Shown piece by piece: positions 1 to 9,521 of a DNA stretch of 64,000 nt. The number at the start of each line of letters is the position of its first letter. Within the stretch, counting starts at the first letter, position 1. The notes beneath the pieces are model-generated. The model was not told the DNA's origin. It saw only the letters and a program-made list of their open reading frames with translations, and made no database searches. The position numbers and the translations under genes are program-made. The DNA is from Paracoccus onubensis (GTDB lineage: Bacteria; Pseudomonadota; Alphaproteobacteria; Rhodobacterales; Rhodobacteraceae), in NCBI RefSeq assembly GCF_003591515.1, contig NZ_QZCG01000007.1:124001-188000 (forward strand), written 5' to 3'.

Positions 1-1906
1 TGCCAGAGGCGTCGATGGTGATCTTGCCGCCGGGGCCTTTGATCTGCATCGTCTGATAGGCCATCAGCGTGTGCCGCTTCGTATTGTTCGTGATCGAGTC
101 GCCCACATCCAGGGTGTAGCGTCCGAAAACCTCGCCCTCGAAATTGCGGCCGGCCTCATACAGGTGATCGGCATAGATCGTCTGCTTGTGCACATTACCG
201 ACCCTGTGGATATGGTCCTTGCCGTAATCCTCCTGCTGGTTGCGGGCGACCGTATAATACATGTCGTTCCCGATATTTTCGCGGTGGTCGTTCCCGACGC
301 TGATCGTCTTGTCATGTCCGATGGATTCCGACTGGTCATTGCCAACCGTCTTGCTGCGGTCGTGGCCGATCGAGTGGCTCTCATCGTTCTCGATGATCGT
401 GTTATGGTCCTTCTGCGCATGCATGAAGACCTCTTCCCGGTCTTTTTCGTCCTCGAACCGGAATTCGTTGTAACCGCTGCCCTGATGGGTATCTGATTTG
501 AAGGTGCTGACGGTCTTGTTGGCGGGCAGGTCATAGGGAACCCTGTTCTTGCCATTATAGACGCAGCCCGTCACCAGCGGCTTGTCGGGATCGCCCTCAA
601 GGAATTCGACGACGACCTCCATGCCGATGCGCGGGATCACCATCCCGCCCCAGCCATTGCCTGCCCAGTTCTGGCTGACCCGGCAACGCATCGAATAGGC
701 CCGGTCCAGATCCCAGTGGAACTTCACCAGAATTCGCCCGAATTCGTCACAGTCGATCTCGCCCTCGCCAACGACTTCGGCCGTTTGCGGGCCGTAGACG
801 CGCGCGATATCGGTGCGTTTCGGCGGCACCATTGGCGCGGTGTCCGGCATCAGCACCCAGGAACCGGAATAGCTGTAACCGTCGCTGTCCCGGCCGCCCG
901 AGCCATAGGCTTCGCTGACGAAACTATGCGTGGCGGACAGGCAGATATAGGTCTCTCCGTGACCCGGTACCTTGTCCCCGCCCAGCTTGACCCGCAATCC
1001 CGATGCCAGACTTACGCAGTCGCCTACGGCCCGGTTGCGGCGGTCCCCGCCACGCTCCTGCGTGGTGCGCATCCGCGTCAGGATCTTGCCCGGAGCCTCG
1101 GCAAGATAATCTCCGGGATAGTCGAAACTTTCGATCTGACCCTGAGCATATGCGGCGTCGCCCTGATGGGCAGTCTCCATCTTCTGGGTGGGCATCTTGA
1201 AATTATAATCGGTCTGCCGGATCGCACCCGTGGTCACATTGCGCTCGGGCGCCCATTCCCAGAAATGCTCCTGATCATATTGGTGATGCCCGTCGAACCG
1301 CTTGAAGGGCCGCTCGCCGATTTCGGCGAGGTTCAATTCGTCATCGGTGATCACCAATGAGTGGCTGCCCTTGCCGTGGCGGAAATAGAAGCTGATCCCG
1401 AAACGCTCCAGCAGACGCCGGGCGAATTGAAGGTCGGATTCGCGGTATTGAACAGTGTATTCAAGTTCCGGATATTGATTGCTCAGCTTGATCTCAAGAT
1501 GAGGATCGCCCAGGCCGGCATAATCGTCCAGTAATTCCTGCAGGATCTGATCCACGGTCTTGCGATGGAAGATCCGCTGGTTGCGCCGCTTGCCCGCAAG
1601 CCAGAACCAGGGCCGCAGGGTCAGGTCGTAACGGTGCCCGTTCTCACCCACGCCAGCCCAGCGGGCGCTGGTTACGATTCCGTCGAATGGTTTCACGGAT
1701 TGATGCGCCTCGACCTCGACGGTGGCATGGGTGCCGATCAATGCGTCGAAATCCAGATCGTCGCGCGTGGCCAGCGCTTCGACGCGATATTCGAACAATT
1801 CGTTAAGATAATCCGTACCGTCAAAACGCAGGAGAACCAAAACATCTTCGCCAAGTTCAGTGGAAAGGCGGCCAAGACGTTCGAACTGTTTAAAAGGGGC
1901 GTTCAT
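1..1906 (-). CDS. vgrG: VgrG, type VI secretion spike protein (3' end cut by window edge)
   Basis: About 635 N-terminal residues are visible; the C-terminus lies beyond base 1. The start is the ATG at 1906-1904, preceded by AGAGGAAA. The N-terminal part has the gp27-like fold signature (LLRFDGTDYLNELFEYRVEA, near residue 25). The gp5-like OB region carries GRILVKFHWD. From about residue 480 comes NEFRFEDEKD followed by HAQKDHNTI, then a ladder of short VGND/IGHD repeats (about residues 490-575) that builds the triple beta-helix needle. VgrG trimers cap the Hcp tube and are ejected into target cells, carrying effectors. No Hcp, PAAR or effector gene is visible, since the downstream side is outside the window. 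Family assignment is secure; whether an effector domain is fused at the C-terminus cannot be seen. Confidence 0.95.
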   Translation of the reverse strand, partial: MNAPFKQFERLGRLSTELGEDVLVLLRFDGTDYLNELFEYRVEALATRDDLDFDALIGTHATVEVEAHQSVKPFDGIVTSARWAGVGENGHRYDLTLRPWFWLAGKRRNQRIFHRKTVDQILQELLDDYAGLGDPHLEIKLSNQYPELEYTVQYRESDLQFARRLLERFGISFYFRHGKGSHSLVITDDELNLAEIGERPFKRFDGHHQYDQEHFWEWAPERNVTTGAIRQTDYNFKMPTQKMETAHQGDAAYAQGQIESFDYPGDYLAEAPGKILTRMRTTQERGGDRRNRAVGDCVSLASGLRVKLGGDKVPGHGETYICLSATHSFVSEAYGSGGRDSDGYSYSGSWVLMPDTAPMVPPKRTDIARVYGPQTAEVVGEGEIDCDEFGRILVKFHWDLDRAYSMRCRVSQNWAGNGWGGMVIPRIGMEVVVEFLEGDPDKPLVTGCVYNGKNRVPYDLPANKTVSTFKSDTHQGSGYNEFRFEDEKDREEVFMHAQKDHNTIIENDESHSIGHDRSKTVGNDQSESIGHDKTISVGNDHRENIGNDMYYTVARNQQEDYGKDHIHRVGNVHKQTIYADHLYEAGRNFEGEVFGRYTLDVGDSITNNTKRHTLMAYQTMQIKGPGGKITIDASG

Positions 1907-2477
1907 CAGCGTTTCCTCTTGCAATCCCGGACCAAGCTAAACTGGATTGTTCGGTGAATAGGGATGGTACAGCCTAGATTGAAGCATCACAATAATAAGA
2001 ACGCATCGGATCAGGGAAAACTGCCTCATTTTTGCTGTGGAATCCCGGAATTCCGGGCATGCATCCACTTGGTGCCTTCCGGAGCGGATGCTGGAGGGCG
2101 TACCGTCAGCAAAGCATCGCGCTTCCGAAACGCGATATTGCCACCGGATCGGTTTGCCGTACAGGTGGCGGCCTGCGCGATGATTTCACCCGAGAGTTTT
2201 TACACGGCAGCTGACAGGGGATATCATCGAGCGATGTCTAAATAACCACAATGCGTTGATCGGGCTGAACGCAATCGAAGCCTTCACAAGCGGGATTTAC
2301 CACATAATGCTGTCGTCTACAGGTTAGATACAGCAGAAAAATGCGGCGCTTTTAAGCGACACTCGATGCAAATAGATTGGTCCTGGAATGCAGGGCGGTT
2401 CATGACGATTATGGCAAAGCGACGGAGTAATGGTAAGCTGCGGAACGGGACAAGACGGTTCGGAAAAGGCGGATCTG
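1907..2477. other. Non-coding stretch between vgrG and GNAT remnant
   Basis: I see no convincing gene here. The open frames on both strands lack Shine-Dalgarno sites and resemble no family I know. It contains a 14-bp perfect palindrome (CCCGGAATTCCGGG, 2044-2057) and is less GC-rich than its surroundings toward the right end. It should hold the vgrG promoter next to 1907, but no clear -35/-10 pair is evident. Confidence 0.5.
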
Positions 2478-2732
2478 ATGCGGGTCGATGATTTCGATGC
2501 ACAGGCCAGGCCGATCACTCCATAGGACCGCGCGCTTCTGCATGAATTCACCGTGGGCGTCTTCTGGCGGCATCGGGCGCATGATCTGGATGTTTTCATC
2601 TCGCTGGGCGAAGGCTATCCGGCCATTGACGAGATCGATCGTCCCCTGGGCTCCGCCATGTATTTTACCGCGGGCGAGGATCTCGCGATGTTGGGTATGA
2701 TGGTTGCCGCGCCGGAATCGACGCCCGGATAA
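2478..2732 (+). pseudogene. GNAT-family acetyltransferase remnant with in-frame stop
   Basis: Reading from the ATG at 2478, the frame gives RPITP, then an in-frame TAG at 2523-2525, then continues uninterrupted to TAA at 2730. The part after the stop (DRALLHEFTVGVFWRHRAHD, then LGEGYPAIDEIDRPLGSAMY and LGMMVAAP) matches the N-terminal half of a GNAT acetyltransferase, in which an ALGxG-like strand and the GSAMxF strand precede the acetyl-CoA loop. The whole second half, including the acetyl-CoA-binding Q/RxxGxG/A motif, is missing. A premature stop plus C-terminal loss indicates decay. Recognition is from remembered family pattern, not from a search. Confidence 0.6.
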
Positions 2733-2892
2733 GACCCAGATCATGGTTATCGATAACCGATGAAATACAGCGGGCCTTATGTGCGTCCTGACAAAAGAAT
2801 GTTCGCATATATACAAGAATTTCGGAGATATCGTGTTAGTGTTCTATCTCTTGAAGGGGGGATTCATGGCTTCTCTGGAGGGATGAATTGAG

Positions 2893-3852
2893 ATGGGGAG
2901 TGCAAACAACAACTATGCTCTGGCGGAAAATCGCAACGCGTGGCGTCAGGCGGTATCCCAAGCCTATTTCTCGCTGGATGTCGAGCCGCATGACAAGGAG
3001 CATTTCAGCGGCAGCATGAGCCGCTGGCGGCTTGGAAGTGTCGAACTTTCAAGGATTCATTGCGATGGGCTGATCTACCGGCGGCATGATCGTCACCTGC
3101 TTGAAGAAACCGAGAGCTCGTTGCTGATCGCGGTTCCCGAGGACGATACCATCAGCTTCGAGCAATGCGACAGGCGTTCGGTATGCCGTCCCGGCGGGTT
3201 TCTGGTCGAACGCAGCGATGCGCCTTATGAATACTGGCATACGAAACGCAACCGGCAATGGGTTCTGAAGGTCCCGACCGCCCATCTGCGCGCAAGGCTG
3301 GGCAGGTCGGAACGGTTGGGCGGTCTGACATTCGACGGACGAACGGGCATTGCGTCCTTCTTCGTGTCCAGCCTGCATACGGTCATCCGTCATATCGACC
3401 TGATTGACGATGTGGCGCGTGGCGCGGCCGGAACGAATCTGACCGAATTGCTGGGTCTGGCGATCATGGATGATCAGCGGGTCCTGACCAGCAGCCTGTC
3501 ATCCGTGCGCGCGGCGCATTTGTCGCGTGCGGAAAACTTTATTCGCGAGAATCTCAAGGATATGGAGCTGAGCCCGGGAAAGGTGGCGGAAGGTTGCGGC
3601 ATTTCCCTGCGTTATCTGCAACGGCTGTTCCAGGAATCCGATCAATCGATACAGGGTTATATCCGTGAAAGGCGGCTGAACCGCTGCAACGAGGAACTGC
3701 GTTCACTTCAGTCGAGCCGAAGCATCTCGGATATCGCCTATGATTGGGGCTTCTCGGATCAGGCGCAGTTCTCGAAATATTACCGCGCGAAATTTGGCGA
3801 AACCGCATCCGAAACTCGCAGGGAGGCGATGACGGCCATCCGCGAGATCTAG
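2893..3852 (+). CDS. AraC-family transcriptional regulator
   Basis: The protein has 319 residues. The N-terminal ~180 residues resemble the AraC-binding-like ligand domain (AraC_binding_2 type). The C-terminal ~100 residues carry the double helix-turn-helix: first HTH around residues 222-246 (SPGKVAEGCGISLRYLQRLF), second around 276-302 (ISDIAYDWGFSDQAQFSKYY), the canonical AraC/XylS signature. The ATG at 2893 follows GGAGGG with about 10 nt spacing. It lies 123 bp upstream of and co-directional with the hyuA-hyuB-permease genes, so it is the obvious candidate activator of that operon. The ligand is unknown. Full-length and intact. Confidence 0.9.
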   Translation: MGSANNNYALAENRNAWRQAVSQAYFSLDVEPHDKEHFSGSMSRWRLGSVELSRIHCDGLIYRRHDRHLLEETESSLLIAVPEDDTISFEQCDRRSVCRPGGFLVERSDAPYEYWHTKRNRQWVLKVPTAHLRARLGRSERLGGLTFDGRTGIASFFVSSLHTVIRHIDLIDDVARGAAGTNLTELLGLAIMDDQRVLTSSLSSVRAAHLSRAENFIRENLKDMELSPGKVAEGCGISLRYLQRLFQESDQSIQGYIRERRLNRCNEELRSLQSSRSISDIAYDWGFSDQAQFSKYYRAKFGETASETRREAMTAIREI

Positions 3853-3975
3853 TGCCGGCCGAACCCGGCGCTTCGAAAGATTCCAGAAACTGACCGGGGC
3901 CCAACGGGTCCGCTATTCGCCGGGGCATATCCCGGCGGTCGGGAAATCATGTCCGGATTCCAAGGAGGGAATTGA

Positions 3976-6003
3976 ATGAAGAATACACGAGTAGCAGTCG
4001 ATGTGGGCGGTACATTCACCGACATCTGCATCATGGACGAGGACACGGGCGCGATCCGCATCGAGAAGATCGCTTCGACGCCAGACGATCCCATGCGCGC
4101 GGTTATGGACGGGATCGAGGTCGGCCAGATCGATCTTGGCGGCGTGTCGATGTTTTCCCATGGTACGACGGTGGCGACCAATGCACTGATTACCCGCAAC
4201 CTGCCACGAAGCGCGATGATCTGCACAGAAGGCTTCCGGGATGTGGTGGAAATCCGCAGAGCCAACAAGGAGGATCTCTGGGATACCTACAAGGACGTCG
4301 CCAAACCCTATATCCCACGCAAGGACCGGCTGACCGTTCGCGAGCGTATCGACGCCGAGGGCCGCATCATCGAACCGCTCGACGAGGCCGGGGCGCGGCG
4401 CGTGGGGGAAATATTAAAGAAGCGCGATATCAAATCCGTCGCGATCTGCTTCATGAATTCCTACGTTAATTCCGAAAACGAACGGCGCATGCGGGATATC
4501 CTCAGAGAGATTATGCCGGATGTGACGATCTCCATCTCGGCTGAAATCATGCCGGAAATATTCGAGCATGAACGGTTTTCAACGACCATGGTGAATGCGG
4601 TCGTATCGCCGGTGGTGGTGGATTATGTCTCACGCCTGAGCGACCGGCTGACGGCCGAGGGATACACGCGCGATCTGCTGCTATTGCATTCCGGCGGCGG
4701 AGTGATGACCCCGCATGCTGTGCGCGATTTCGCGGCGCGTCTTGCCGGGTCGGGAATTGCGGCGGGCGCCATCGCCAGCCGGTTCATCGGCAATCTTTGC
4801 GGTTATCCGAACGCTATCGGCTTCGACATGGGCGGAACCTCGACGGATGTTTCCGTCAGTTATCAGGGGGAATCGCGGATCACCAAGGACTGGTATATCG
4901 AATATGGTTTTCCGATCCGGTTTCCCTCGATCGAGGTTCTGACCATCGGTGCGGGCGGCGGCTCGCTTGCCTGGCGCGATGAGGGCGGATCGCTTCGCAA
5001 CGGTCCGCAATCCGCAGGCGCATATCCCGGCCCGGCCTGCTACCGGAACGGCAACGACGTCGCGACGAATACCGATGCCAATCTGGTGCTTGGCCGGCTG
5101 GGAACGACGCTGGCCGGTGGCAAGCTGACGCTGGACCCCGCGCTGGCCGAAGCAGCGGTCAGGGCAACGGTTGCCGAACCGTTCGGCATGGAACTGCACG
5201 AGGCGGCCGAGGCGATCATCCGCGTGGCGAATGCCAATATGGCGAATGCCGTGCGGCTGTTGTCCATTTCGCGCGGCTACGATCCGCGCGACTTCGCGCT
5301 TTGCGCCTTTGGCGGGGCGGGCGCGTTGCATGGTGCGGCGGTGGCGAAAGAGCTTTCGATCCCAACGGTGATCGTTCCGCTCAATCCCGGTGTGACCTCG
5401 GCTCTTGGCTGCCTGCTGGTCGATATCCAGCATGATTTTTCCGACAGCTTCATGAAGCAGGCCGCCGAGACGCGGCCCGAAGAGCTTGAAGCCGCCTTCC
5501 GGCGGATAGAGGACGAGGCGATGGCCCAGCTTGGGCATGAGGGGGTCGCCGAAAACGACATGATCCTGAGCCGTACCGTCGAGATGATGTATAAGGGCCA
5601 GTGGCGCTCGCTTCAGGTTCCGGCACCGGCTCAAATCACCGATATCGATCAATTGGTGGAGGAGTTCCACGCCCATCACGAACGCGAATACAATTATGCG
5701 CGCGCGGATGCCGAGGTGTCGCTGTTTCGGGTGGCGGTGAAGGCGGTCGGCCTTGTCCCCAAGGCCGAACTTCGGAAACATCCTGTGGAACAGCACCTGC
5801 CCGAACCTGCCGACAAGCGTCAGGTCTGGTTCGAGAACGAGGGGCATGAAACCGCGATCTATCAACGTGACGACCTGAAAGCCGGAGCGATGATCGCCGG
5901 TCCGGCCATCGTCGAGCAATTCGATGCGACCACCGTCATTCCACCCGGCATGTCCGCCGAGGTCGACGAGTATTTCAACATCCGCATCAATACACAAAGC
6001 TGA
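3976..6003 (+). CDS. hyuA: Hydantoinase/oxoprolinase family protein, HyuA subunit
   Basis: The protein has 675 residues, typical of HyuA (N-methylhydantoinase A / acetone carboxylase beta family). These are ATP-dependent subunits that phosphorylate an amide oxygen of cyclic substrates before hydrolysis. Both actin-like ATPase phosphate loops are present: DVGGTFTD at residues 9-16 and GFDMGGTSTDVS near residue 282. FGGAGALHG follows near residue 445. The start at 3976 has AAGGAGGG upstream. The hyuB partner begins 3 nt after the stop. The real substrate may be a hydantoin, 5-oxoproline or another lactam; the downstream NCS1 permease favours a nucleobase- or hydantoin-like ring. Cytoplasmic. 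Confidence 0.92.
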   Translation: MKNTRVAVDVGGTFTDICIMDEDTGAIRIEKIASTPDDPMRAVMDGIEVGQIDLGGVSMFSHGTTVATNALITRNLPRSAMICTEGFRDVVEIRRANKEDLWDTYKDVAKPYIPRKDRLTVRERIDAEGRIIEPLDEAGARRVGEILKKRDIKSVAICFMNSYVNSENERRMRDILREIMPDVTISISAEIMPEIFEHERFSTTMVNAVVSPVVVDYVSRLSDRLTAEGYTRDLLLLHSGGGVMTPHAVRDFAARLAGSGIAAGAIASRFIGNLCGYPNAIGFDMGGTSTDVSVSYQGESRITKDWYIEYGFPIRFPSIEVLTIGAGGGSLAWRDEGGSLRNGPQSAGAYPGPACYRNGNDVATNTDANLVLGRLGTTLAGGKLTLDPALAEAAVRATVAEPFGMELHEAAEAIIRVANANMANAVRLLSISRGYDPRDFALCAFGGAGALHGAAVAKELSIPTVIVPLNPGVTSALGCLLVDIQHDFSDSFMKQAAETRPEELEAAFRRIEDEAMAQLGHEGVAENDMILSRTVEMMYKGQWRSLQVPAPAQITDIDQLVEEFHAHHEREYNYARADAEVSLFRVAVKAVGLVPKAELRKHPVEQHLPEPADKRQVWFENEGHETAIYQRDDLKAGAMIAGPAIVEQFDATTVIPPGMSAEVDEYFNIRINTQS

Positions 6004-6006
6004 GTA

Positions 6007-7974
6007 ATGGATATGAAAACGCAAGATACGGGCAGCCTCGACCCGGTGACTTTCGAGGTTCTGAAAAACTCCTTCATCACCTCGGTTGACCTGATGGCCG
6101 AGCAGATGCTGCGCACCTGCTATTCCTTCGTGATCTATAACCGCGATTTTTCGAACGCACTGCATGACGCCGAAGGCAATTCGGTTGCGCAAGGCAATCA
6201 GGATATCGCCGTTCATGTCGGAACGCTGCATTTCACCTGCAAGGATGTCATCCGGGTCTTTTCCGGCAAAATGCTGCCCGGCGATGTCTACGCCATCAAC
6301 GATCCCTATGCGGGCGGTACGCATTTCTCGGATGTCCGGCTTGTGCGCCCGATCTTCGACGATGACGATCTGATCGGCTTTTCGCAGTCGAACGGTCATT
6401 GGTCGGATCTGGGTGGCTCGGTGCCGGGGTCATTCGACGTTTCTGCCCGGGACATGTTCCGCGAGGCGGTCAGGATCACGCCGGTCCGTCTGTTTCGCGC
6501 GGGCGAATTCTGTCATGACGTTGCCGAGATGATCGCGCAGAACACGCGCGACCCGGCCTCGATCATCGGCGATATCCACTCGCAGGCTGGCGCGACCGCC
6601 GTGGCCGAACGCGAGATCCTGCGCCTCGTCCGGAAATACGGCAAGGATCAGGTTCTTCAGGGCATGGGCGCGGTGCAGGATTATGTTGAGAAATCCGTCC
6701 GCAGTCGAATCGCCGCGCTGCCGGATGGCGAATGGGAGACAGTGGATTACATAGATCGCGATCCGGCAAAGGGCGAGGGAATGATCCCGATCAGGATCCG
6801 GATGACGATCAAGGGCGACCGGATCACGTATGATTTCGAGGGCAGCCACCCGACCATCTCGTCCATCTACAACTCCGCGCCCGGCGCCACTTTTTCGGCG
6901 GTTGTGGCGGGAATGAAGACCTTCTTCCCCGATCTTCCGCTGAACTCGGGTTTTTACCGCATGATCGATATCAAGGCGCCCGAGAACAGCGTGGTCAGTG
7001 CCGCATGGCCGGTGGCGGTCACGGGCTTCCTGATGCCCTTCGAGAAGATCATGAATGCGATCTTCGAGATGTGGTCGCAGATCATGCCTGAGAAATCGAT
7101 CGCCTGCGCGTTCAATCTTGAATATCTGCTTGCCGGTGGCCGCGACCTCCGTTCCCCGGACAAGCCGATCTTCATGTTCTATGAATGGCTGCCGGGCGGC
7201 TGGGGAGGCCGGAACGGCAAGGACGGTTCGGATGTGACAACCGCCTGTTTCGGGACCGGCCTCATGTCTCAGCCCAACGAGGGGAATGAGCGGGTCAATC
7301 CCACGAGGACCGTCGAATTCCAGATCCTGCGCGACAGTGCCGGGCCCGGGAAATGGCGCGGAGGGGCAGGGGTCCAGAAAACCTCGATCCTGCTGGAAAG
7401 CGAGCATGCCGTGATGTCCTATATCTGCGACCGCGAAAGAGCTGTCGTCTGGGGTATCGAGGGCGGTTTGCCATCGATGCCGCACGGTCTCTCGATCCGC
7501 CGGAGCGGTGAGAAGGAAGCGAAATGGCTGGGCTCGGTCTTTTCCGATTACCCGGTTTATACAGGCGACGAATTCGCCAGGCCGACGGCCGGAGGCGGGG
7601 GGTATGGCGATCCGCTGGAACGCGATCCGCAGGCGGTCTGTGATGACGTGGCCAGCGATTACGTTTCCATTGAAAGGGCGGCCAAGGATTACGGTGTTGT
7701 CGTCACCGAAATCGACGCGGATCTTTGCGAATTCGAGATCGATCTGCCTGCAACCGGGAAGTTGCGGGACGAGATCCGGGCGGAACGCAAGAACTGGGCG
7801 CGGATGCCGGCAAAGGAGGTCGCCGCGCTTTATCGGAAAGGCGAGATCGACAGTCTCGACGCGGTGCGGCGCTACGCCACGATCCTGGATTGGGAGACGG
7901 GCGAACTGCTTGAAAAAACCACCGCGCAATTCAGGGAAAGCTTCGAGCGCCGGACCGTCAGCCACTGGGCATAG
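6007..7974 (+). CDS. hyuB: Hydantoinase B/oxoprolinase family protein, HyuB subunit
   Basis: The protein has 655 residues and is the usual partner of HyuA. It shows the HyuB landmarks NDPYAGGTHFSD (from about residue 98), a YNSAPGATFSAV-type segment mid-protein and a glycine-rich PTAGGGGYGDP near residue 525. In family terms it supplies the ring-opening half of the ATP-dependent hydrolase. The C-terminal ~110 residues after GYGDP are longer than the core and include a charged helical tail. It follows hyuA by 3 nt with no strong Shine-Dalgarno, suggesting translational coupling; a second in-frame ATG two codons on (6013) is an alternative start. Confidence 0.92.
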   Translation: MDMKTQDTGSLDPVTFEVLKNSFITSVDLMAEQMLRTCYSFVIYNRDFSNALHDAEGNSVAQGNQDIAVHVGTLHFTCKDVIRVFSGKMLPGDVYAINDPYAGGTHFSDVRLVRPIFDDDDLIGFSQSNGHWSDLGGSVPGSFDVSARDMFREAVRITPVRLFRAGEFCHDVAEMIAQNTRDPASIIGDIHSQAGATAVAEREILRLVRKYGKDQVLQGMGAVQDYVEKSVRSRIAALPDGEWETVDYIDRDPAKGEGMIPIRIRMTIKGDRITYDFEGSHPTISSIYNSAPGATFSAVVAGMKTFFPDLPLNSGFYRMIDIKAPENSVVSAAWPVAVTGFLMPFEKIMNAIFEMWSQIMPEKSIACAFNLEYLLAGGRDLRSPDKPIFMFYEWLPGGWGGRNGKDGSDVTTACFGTGLMSQPNEGNERVNPTRTVEFQILRDSAGPGKWRGGAGVQKTSILLESEHAVMSYICDRERAVVWGIEGGLPSMPHGLSIRRSGEKEAKWLGSVFSDYPVYTGDEFARPTAGGGGYGDPLERDPQAVCDDVASDYVSIERAAKDYGVVVTEIDADLCEFEIDLPATGKLRDEIRAERKNWARMPAKEVAALYRKGEIDSLDAVRRYATILDWETGELLEKTTAQFRESFERRTVSHWA

Positions 7975-8005
7975 CGGATCTGAGCGCCGCAACAGGGAGA
8001 AAAAA

Positions 8006-9337
8006 ATGGCTGGAACAATAAAAATGACGGAAGATGAACAGCAAGGGCTGGAATATTCCGACCAGCCCGTTCCGCCCGATCAGCGTATGGCGCGCCTGCC
8101 ATTGACCATGGCATGGTGGTCGGTCTGCTCGGCGATGTTCTATCTGGTCGTGGCGGCGACGCTGGCGCTTGCCTATGGATCGGTCAATGCGATCATCGGA
8201 ATGGTGCTGTCGGTGATTACCTTCGCGGCGGTCAATGCGGTTCTGTCTCGCCACGCCATCAGGACGGGGCTATCGGTTTCGCTGTTCTCGCGAATCCTGC
8301 TGGGCCGGACCGGGGCAGCCATCGCAACGCTGATCTTCTTTGCCACCGCCATCTATTACGCGGTGTTCGAAGGCTCGGTCATTGCGCTGGCCCTGAACAG
8401 CTATACGGGCATGTCCTATATGCTGGCTGCACTGATCGTCGTGATCTATTCGGTTGTGCTGATCTTCGGTTCGATCCAGAACTGGCTGGACAAGTTCAAT
8501 GGCGTCCTGCTTCCTTTCTATCTGCTGGGTTTGCTGGCGGCCGTGATTCTGGCCGTTTCCACCCATGGCTATTCCGACGCATGGCTGAAACTTGGCCCCG
8601 AGGGCGGGTCGCCGGAAAATGGTTGGCTGAACTGCTTCACCGCCTATATGGGCATCTGGATCCTGATGATGTTCACCTATGATTTCGCGCGGTTCGGCAA
8701 GCAGGAGGACGCGGATTATCACGGTAACATCAATTTCGGCGCGCCGTTCTATCTGGTCACCTTCCTGTTGAACGGCCTGGTCGGGATCTTCCTTGCCGCA
8801 AGCCTGCCGACCGAGGGTGGCGTGACCGAGATTTCCGTGGTTCTGGCATTGATTCAATTGATGGGACTTGCCGGTCTGGCCTTCGTGTGGATTTCGCAAA
8901 CACGCATCAATACGGCGAATTATTATCTTGCGGCAGTCAATATGGAGAGCTTTGCGGAAACGGTGTTTCGCATCAAGTTGCCAAAGATGGTCTGGGCCTG
9001 CGTGGTCGGTGCGATCACATATGTGCTGATGCTGGCCGATGTGTTCGCCTATATCCTGCAGGCACTGGCATATCAGGGGATCTTCGTGGTGGCCTGGGTT
9101 GCCATCGCCCTGACCCATATCCTGCAGATAGAGCGATCAGCCAGTGATCCCGGCAGCTTTTCGCTGGAGAATTCCGCTGCCGTCAATCCTGCCGGGCTCG
9201 GGGCATGGCTGTTCGCGGCATTTGTCGGGCTTGTGATGCATTTCGCGGGTGATGCGATCGCGGTCTATTCGGCTCCTGCTACTTTCGTGGTGGCGGCGCT
9301 AGCCTATATGATCCTGAACCGCTCAACCGCGAACTGA
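8006..9337 (+). CDS. NCS1-family permease (cytosine/purine/hydantoin type)
   Basis: The protein has 443 residues with about 12 hydrophobic helices. The sequence resembles the cytosine/purine permease branch of NCS1 (for example SVSLFSRILLGRTGAAIATL near residue 90, where these proteins have a conserved R-x-xxGxxG segment). The frame is open further upstream, but the ATG at 8006 is preceded by AGGGAGA and begins the conserved hydrophilic N-terminus, so this start is used. It lies 31 bp after hyuB, in the same operon, and probably imports the substrate of HyuAB by sodium or proton symport. The exact solute cannot be read from the sequence. Confidence 0.88.
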   Translation: MAGTIKMTEDEQQGLEYSDQPVPPDQRMARLPLTMAWWSVCSAMFYLVVAATLALAYGSVNAIIGMVLSVITFAAVNAVLSRHAIRTGLSVSLFSRILLGRTGAAIATLIFFATAIYYAVFEGSVIALALNSYTGMSYMLAALIVVIYSVVLIFGSIQNWLDKFNGVLLPFYLLGLLAAVILAVSTHGYSDAWLKLGPEGGSPENGWLNCFTAYMGIWILMMFTYDFARFGKQEDADYHGNINFGAPFYLVTFLLNGLVGIFLAASLPTEGGVTEISVVLALIQLMGLAGLAFVWISQTRINTANYYLAAVNMESFAETVFRIKLPKMVWACVVGAITYVLMLADVFAYILQALAYQGIFVVAWVAIALTHILQIERSASDPGSFSLENSAAVNPAGLGAWLFAAFVGLVMHFAGDAIAVYSAPATFVVAALAYMILNRSTAN

Positions 9338-9391
9338 ACCGGGATCACATTGCGGAGAATGGGCTGGTTTGCCTCGACTGCCGGTGGTTGA

Positions 9392-9418
9392 AACGGCCCG
9401 GGCGATGGCCGGGCTGTT
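9392..9418 (+). terminator. Candidate hairpin terminator after the hyu operon
   Basis: Ten-base arms AACGGCCCGG and CCGGGCTGTT flank a 7-nt loop; there is one G-U pair. It lies 55 bp after the permease stop. No U-run follows, so it may only stabilise the 3' end. It also lies downstream of the VOC gene, which ends at 9522 on the other strand. Confidence 0.4.
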
Positions 9419-9521
9419 GATGGGGCGTTAGCTATCCGAGAGGGCTGATCTTCGGGGCGATGTCGCTGATGCGTTTACCCTCCCGGGCGGTTTGACAAAC
9501 CGCTGTCGGACGGTGAACGCG

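Noticed and set aside
180..430. Periodic sequence that looks like a DNA repeat or CRISPR-like array
   Set aside because: It is the coding sequence for the VGND/IGHD beta-helix repeats of VgrG; units are short, degenerate and in frame.
71..1360. Open frames on the + strand over vgrG
   Set aside because: They lie opposite the VgrG frame, which reads continuously from the ATG at 1906 with full family motifs.
1964..2245. 93-codon frame in the gap after vgrG
   Set aside because: No Shine-Dalgarno site, unusual amino-acid composition and no recognisable family.
2409..2816. 135-codon minus-strand frame over the GNAT remnant
   Set aside because: The plus strand shows clear GNAT similarity; the minus frame has no family pattern.
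4681..6399. 572-codon open frame antisense to hyuA/hyuB
   Set aside because: High GC keeps antisense frames open. It has no family pattern, and the sense strand carries unmistakable HyuA and HyuB motifs. The same reasoning removes the long antisense frames at 6430-7992, 15540-17549, 30671-31885, 33519-34700 and 58732-60657.
7508..8005. Upstream extension of the NCS1 permease frame
   Set aside because: It overlaps the end of hyuB, and the ATG at 8006 has a good Shine-Dalgarno and matches the family N-terminus.
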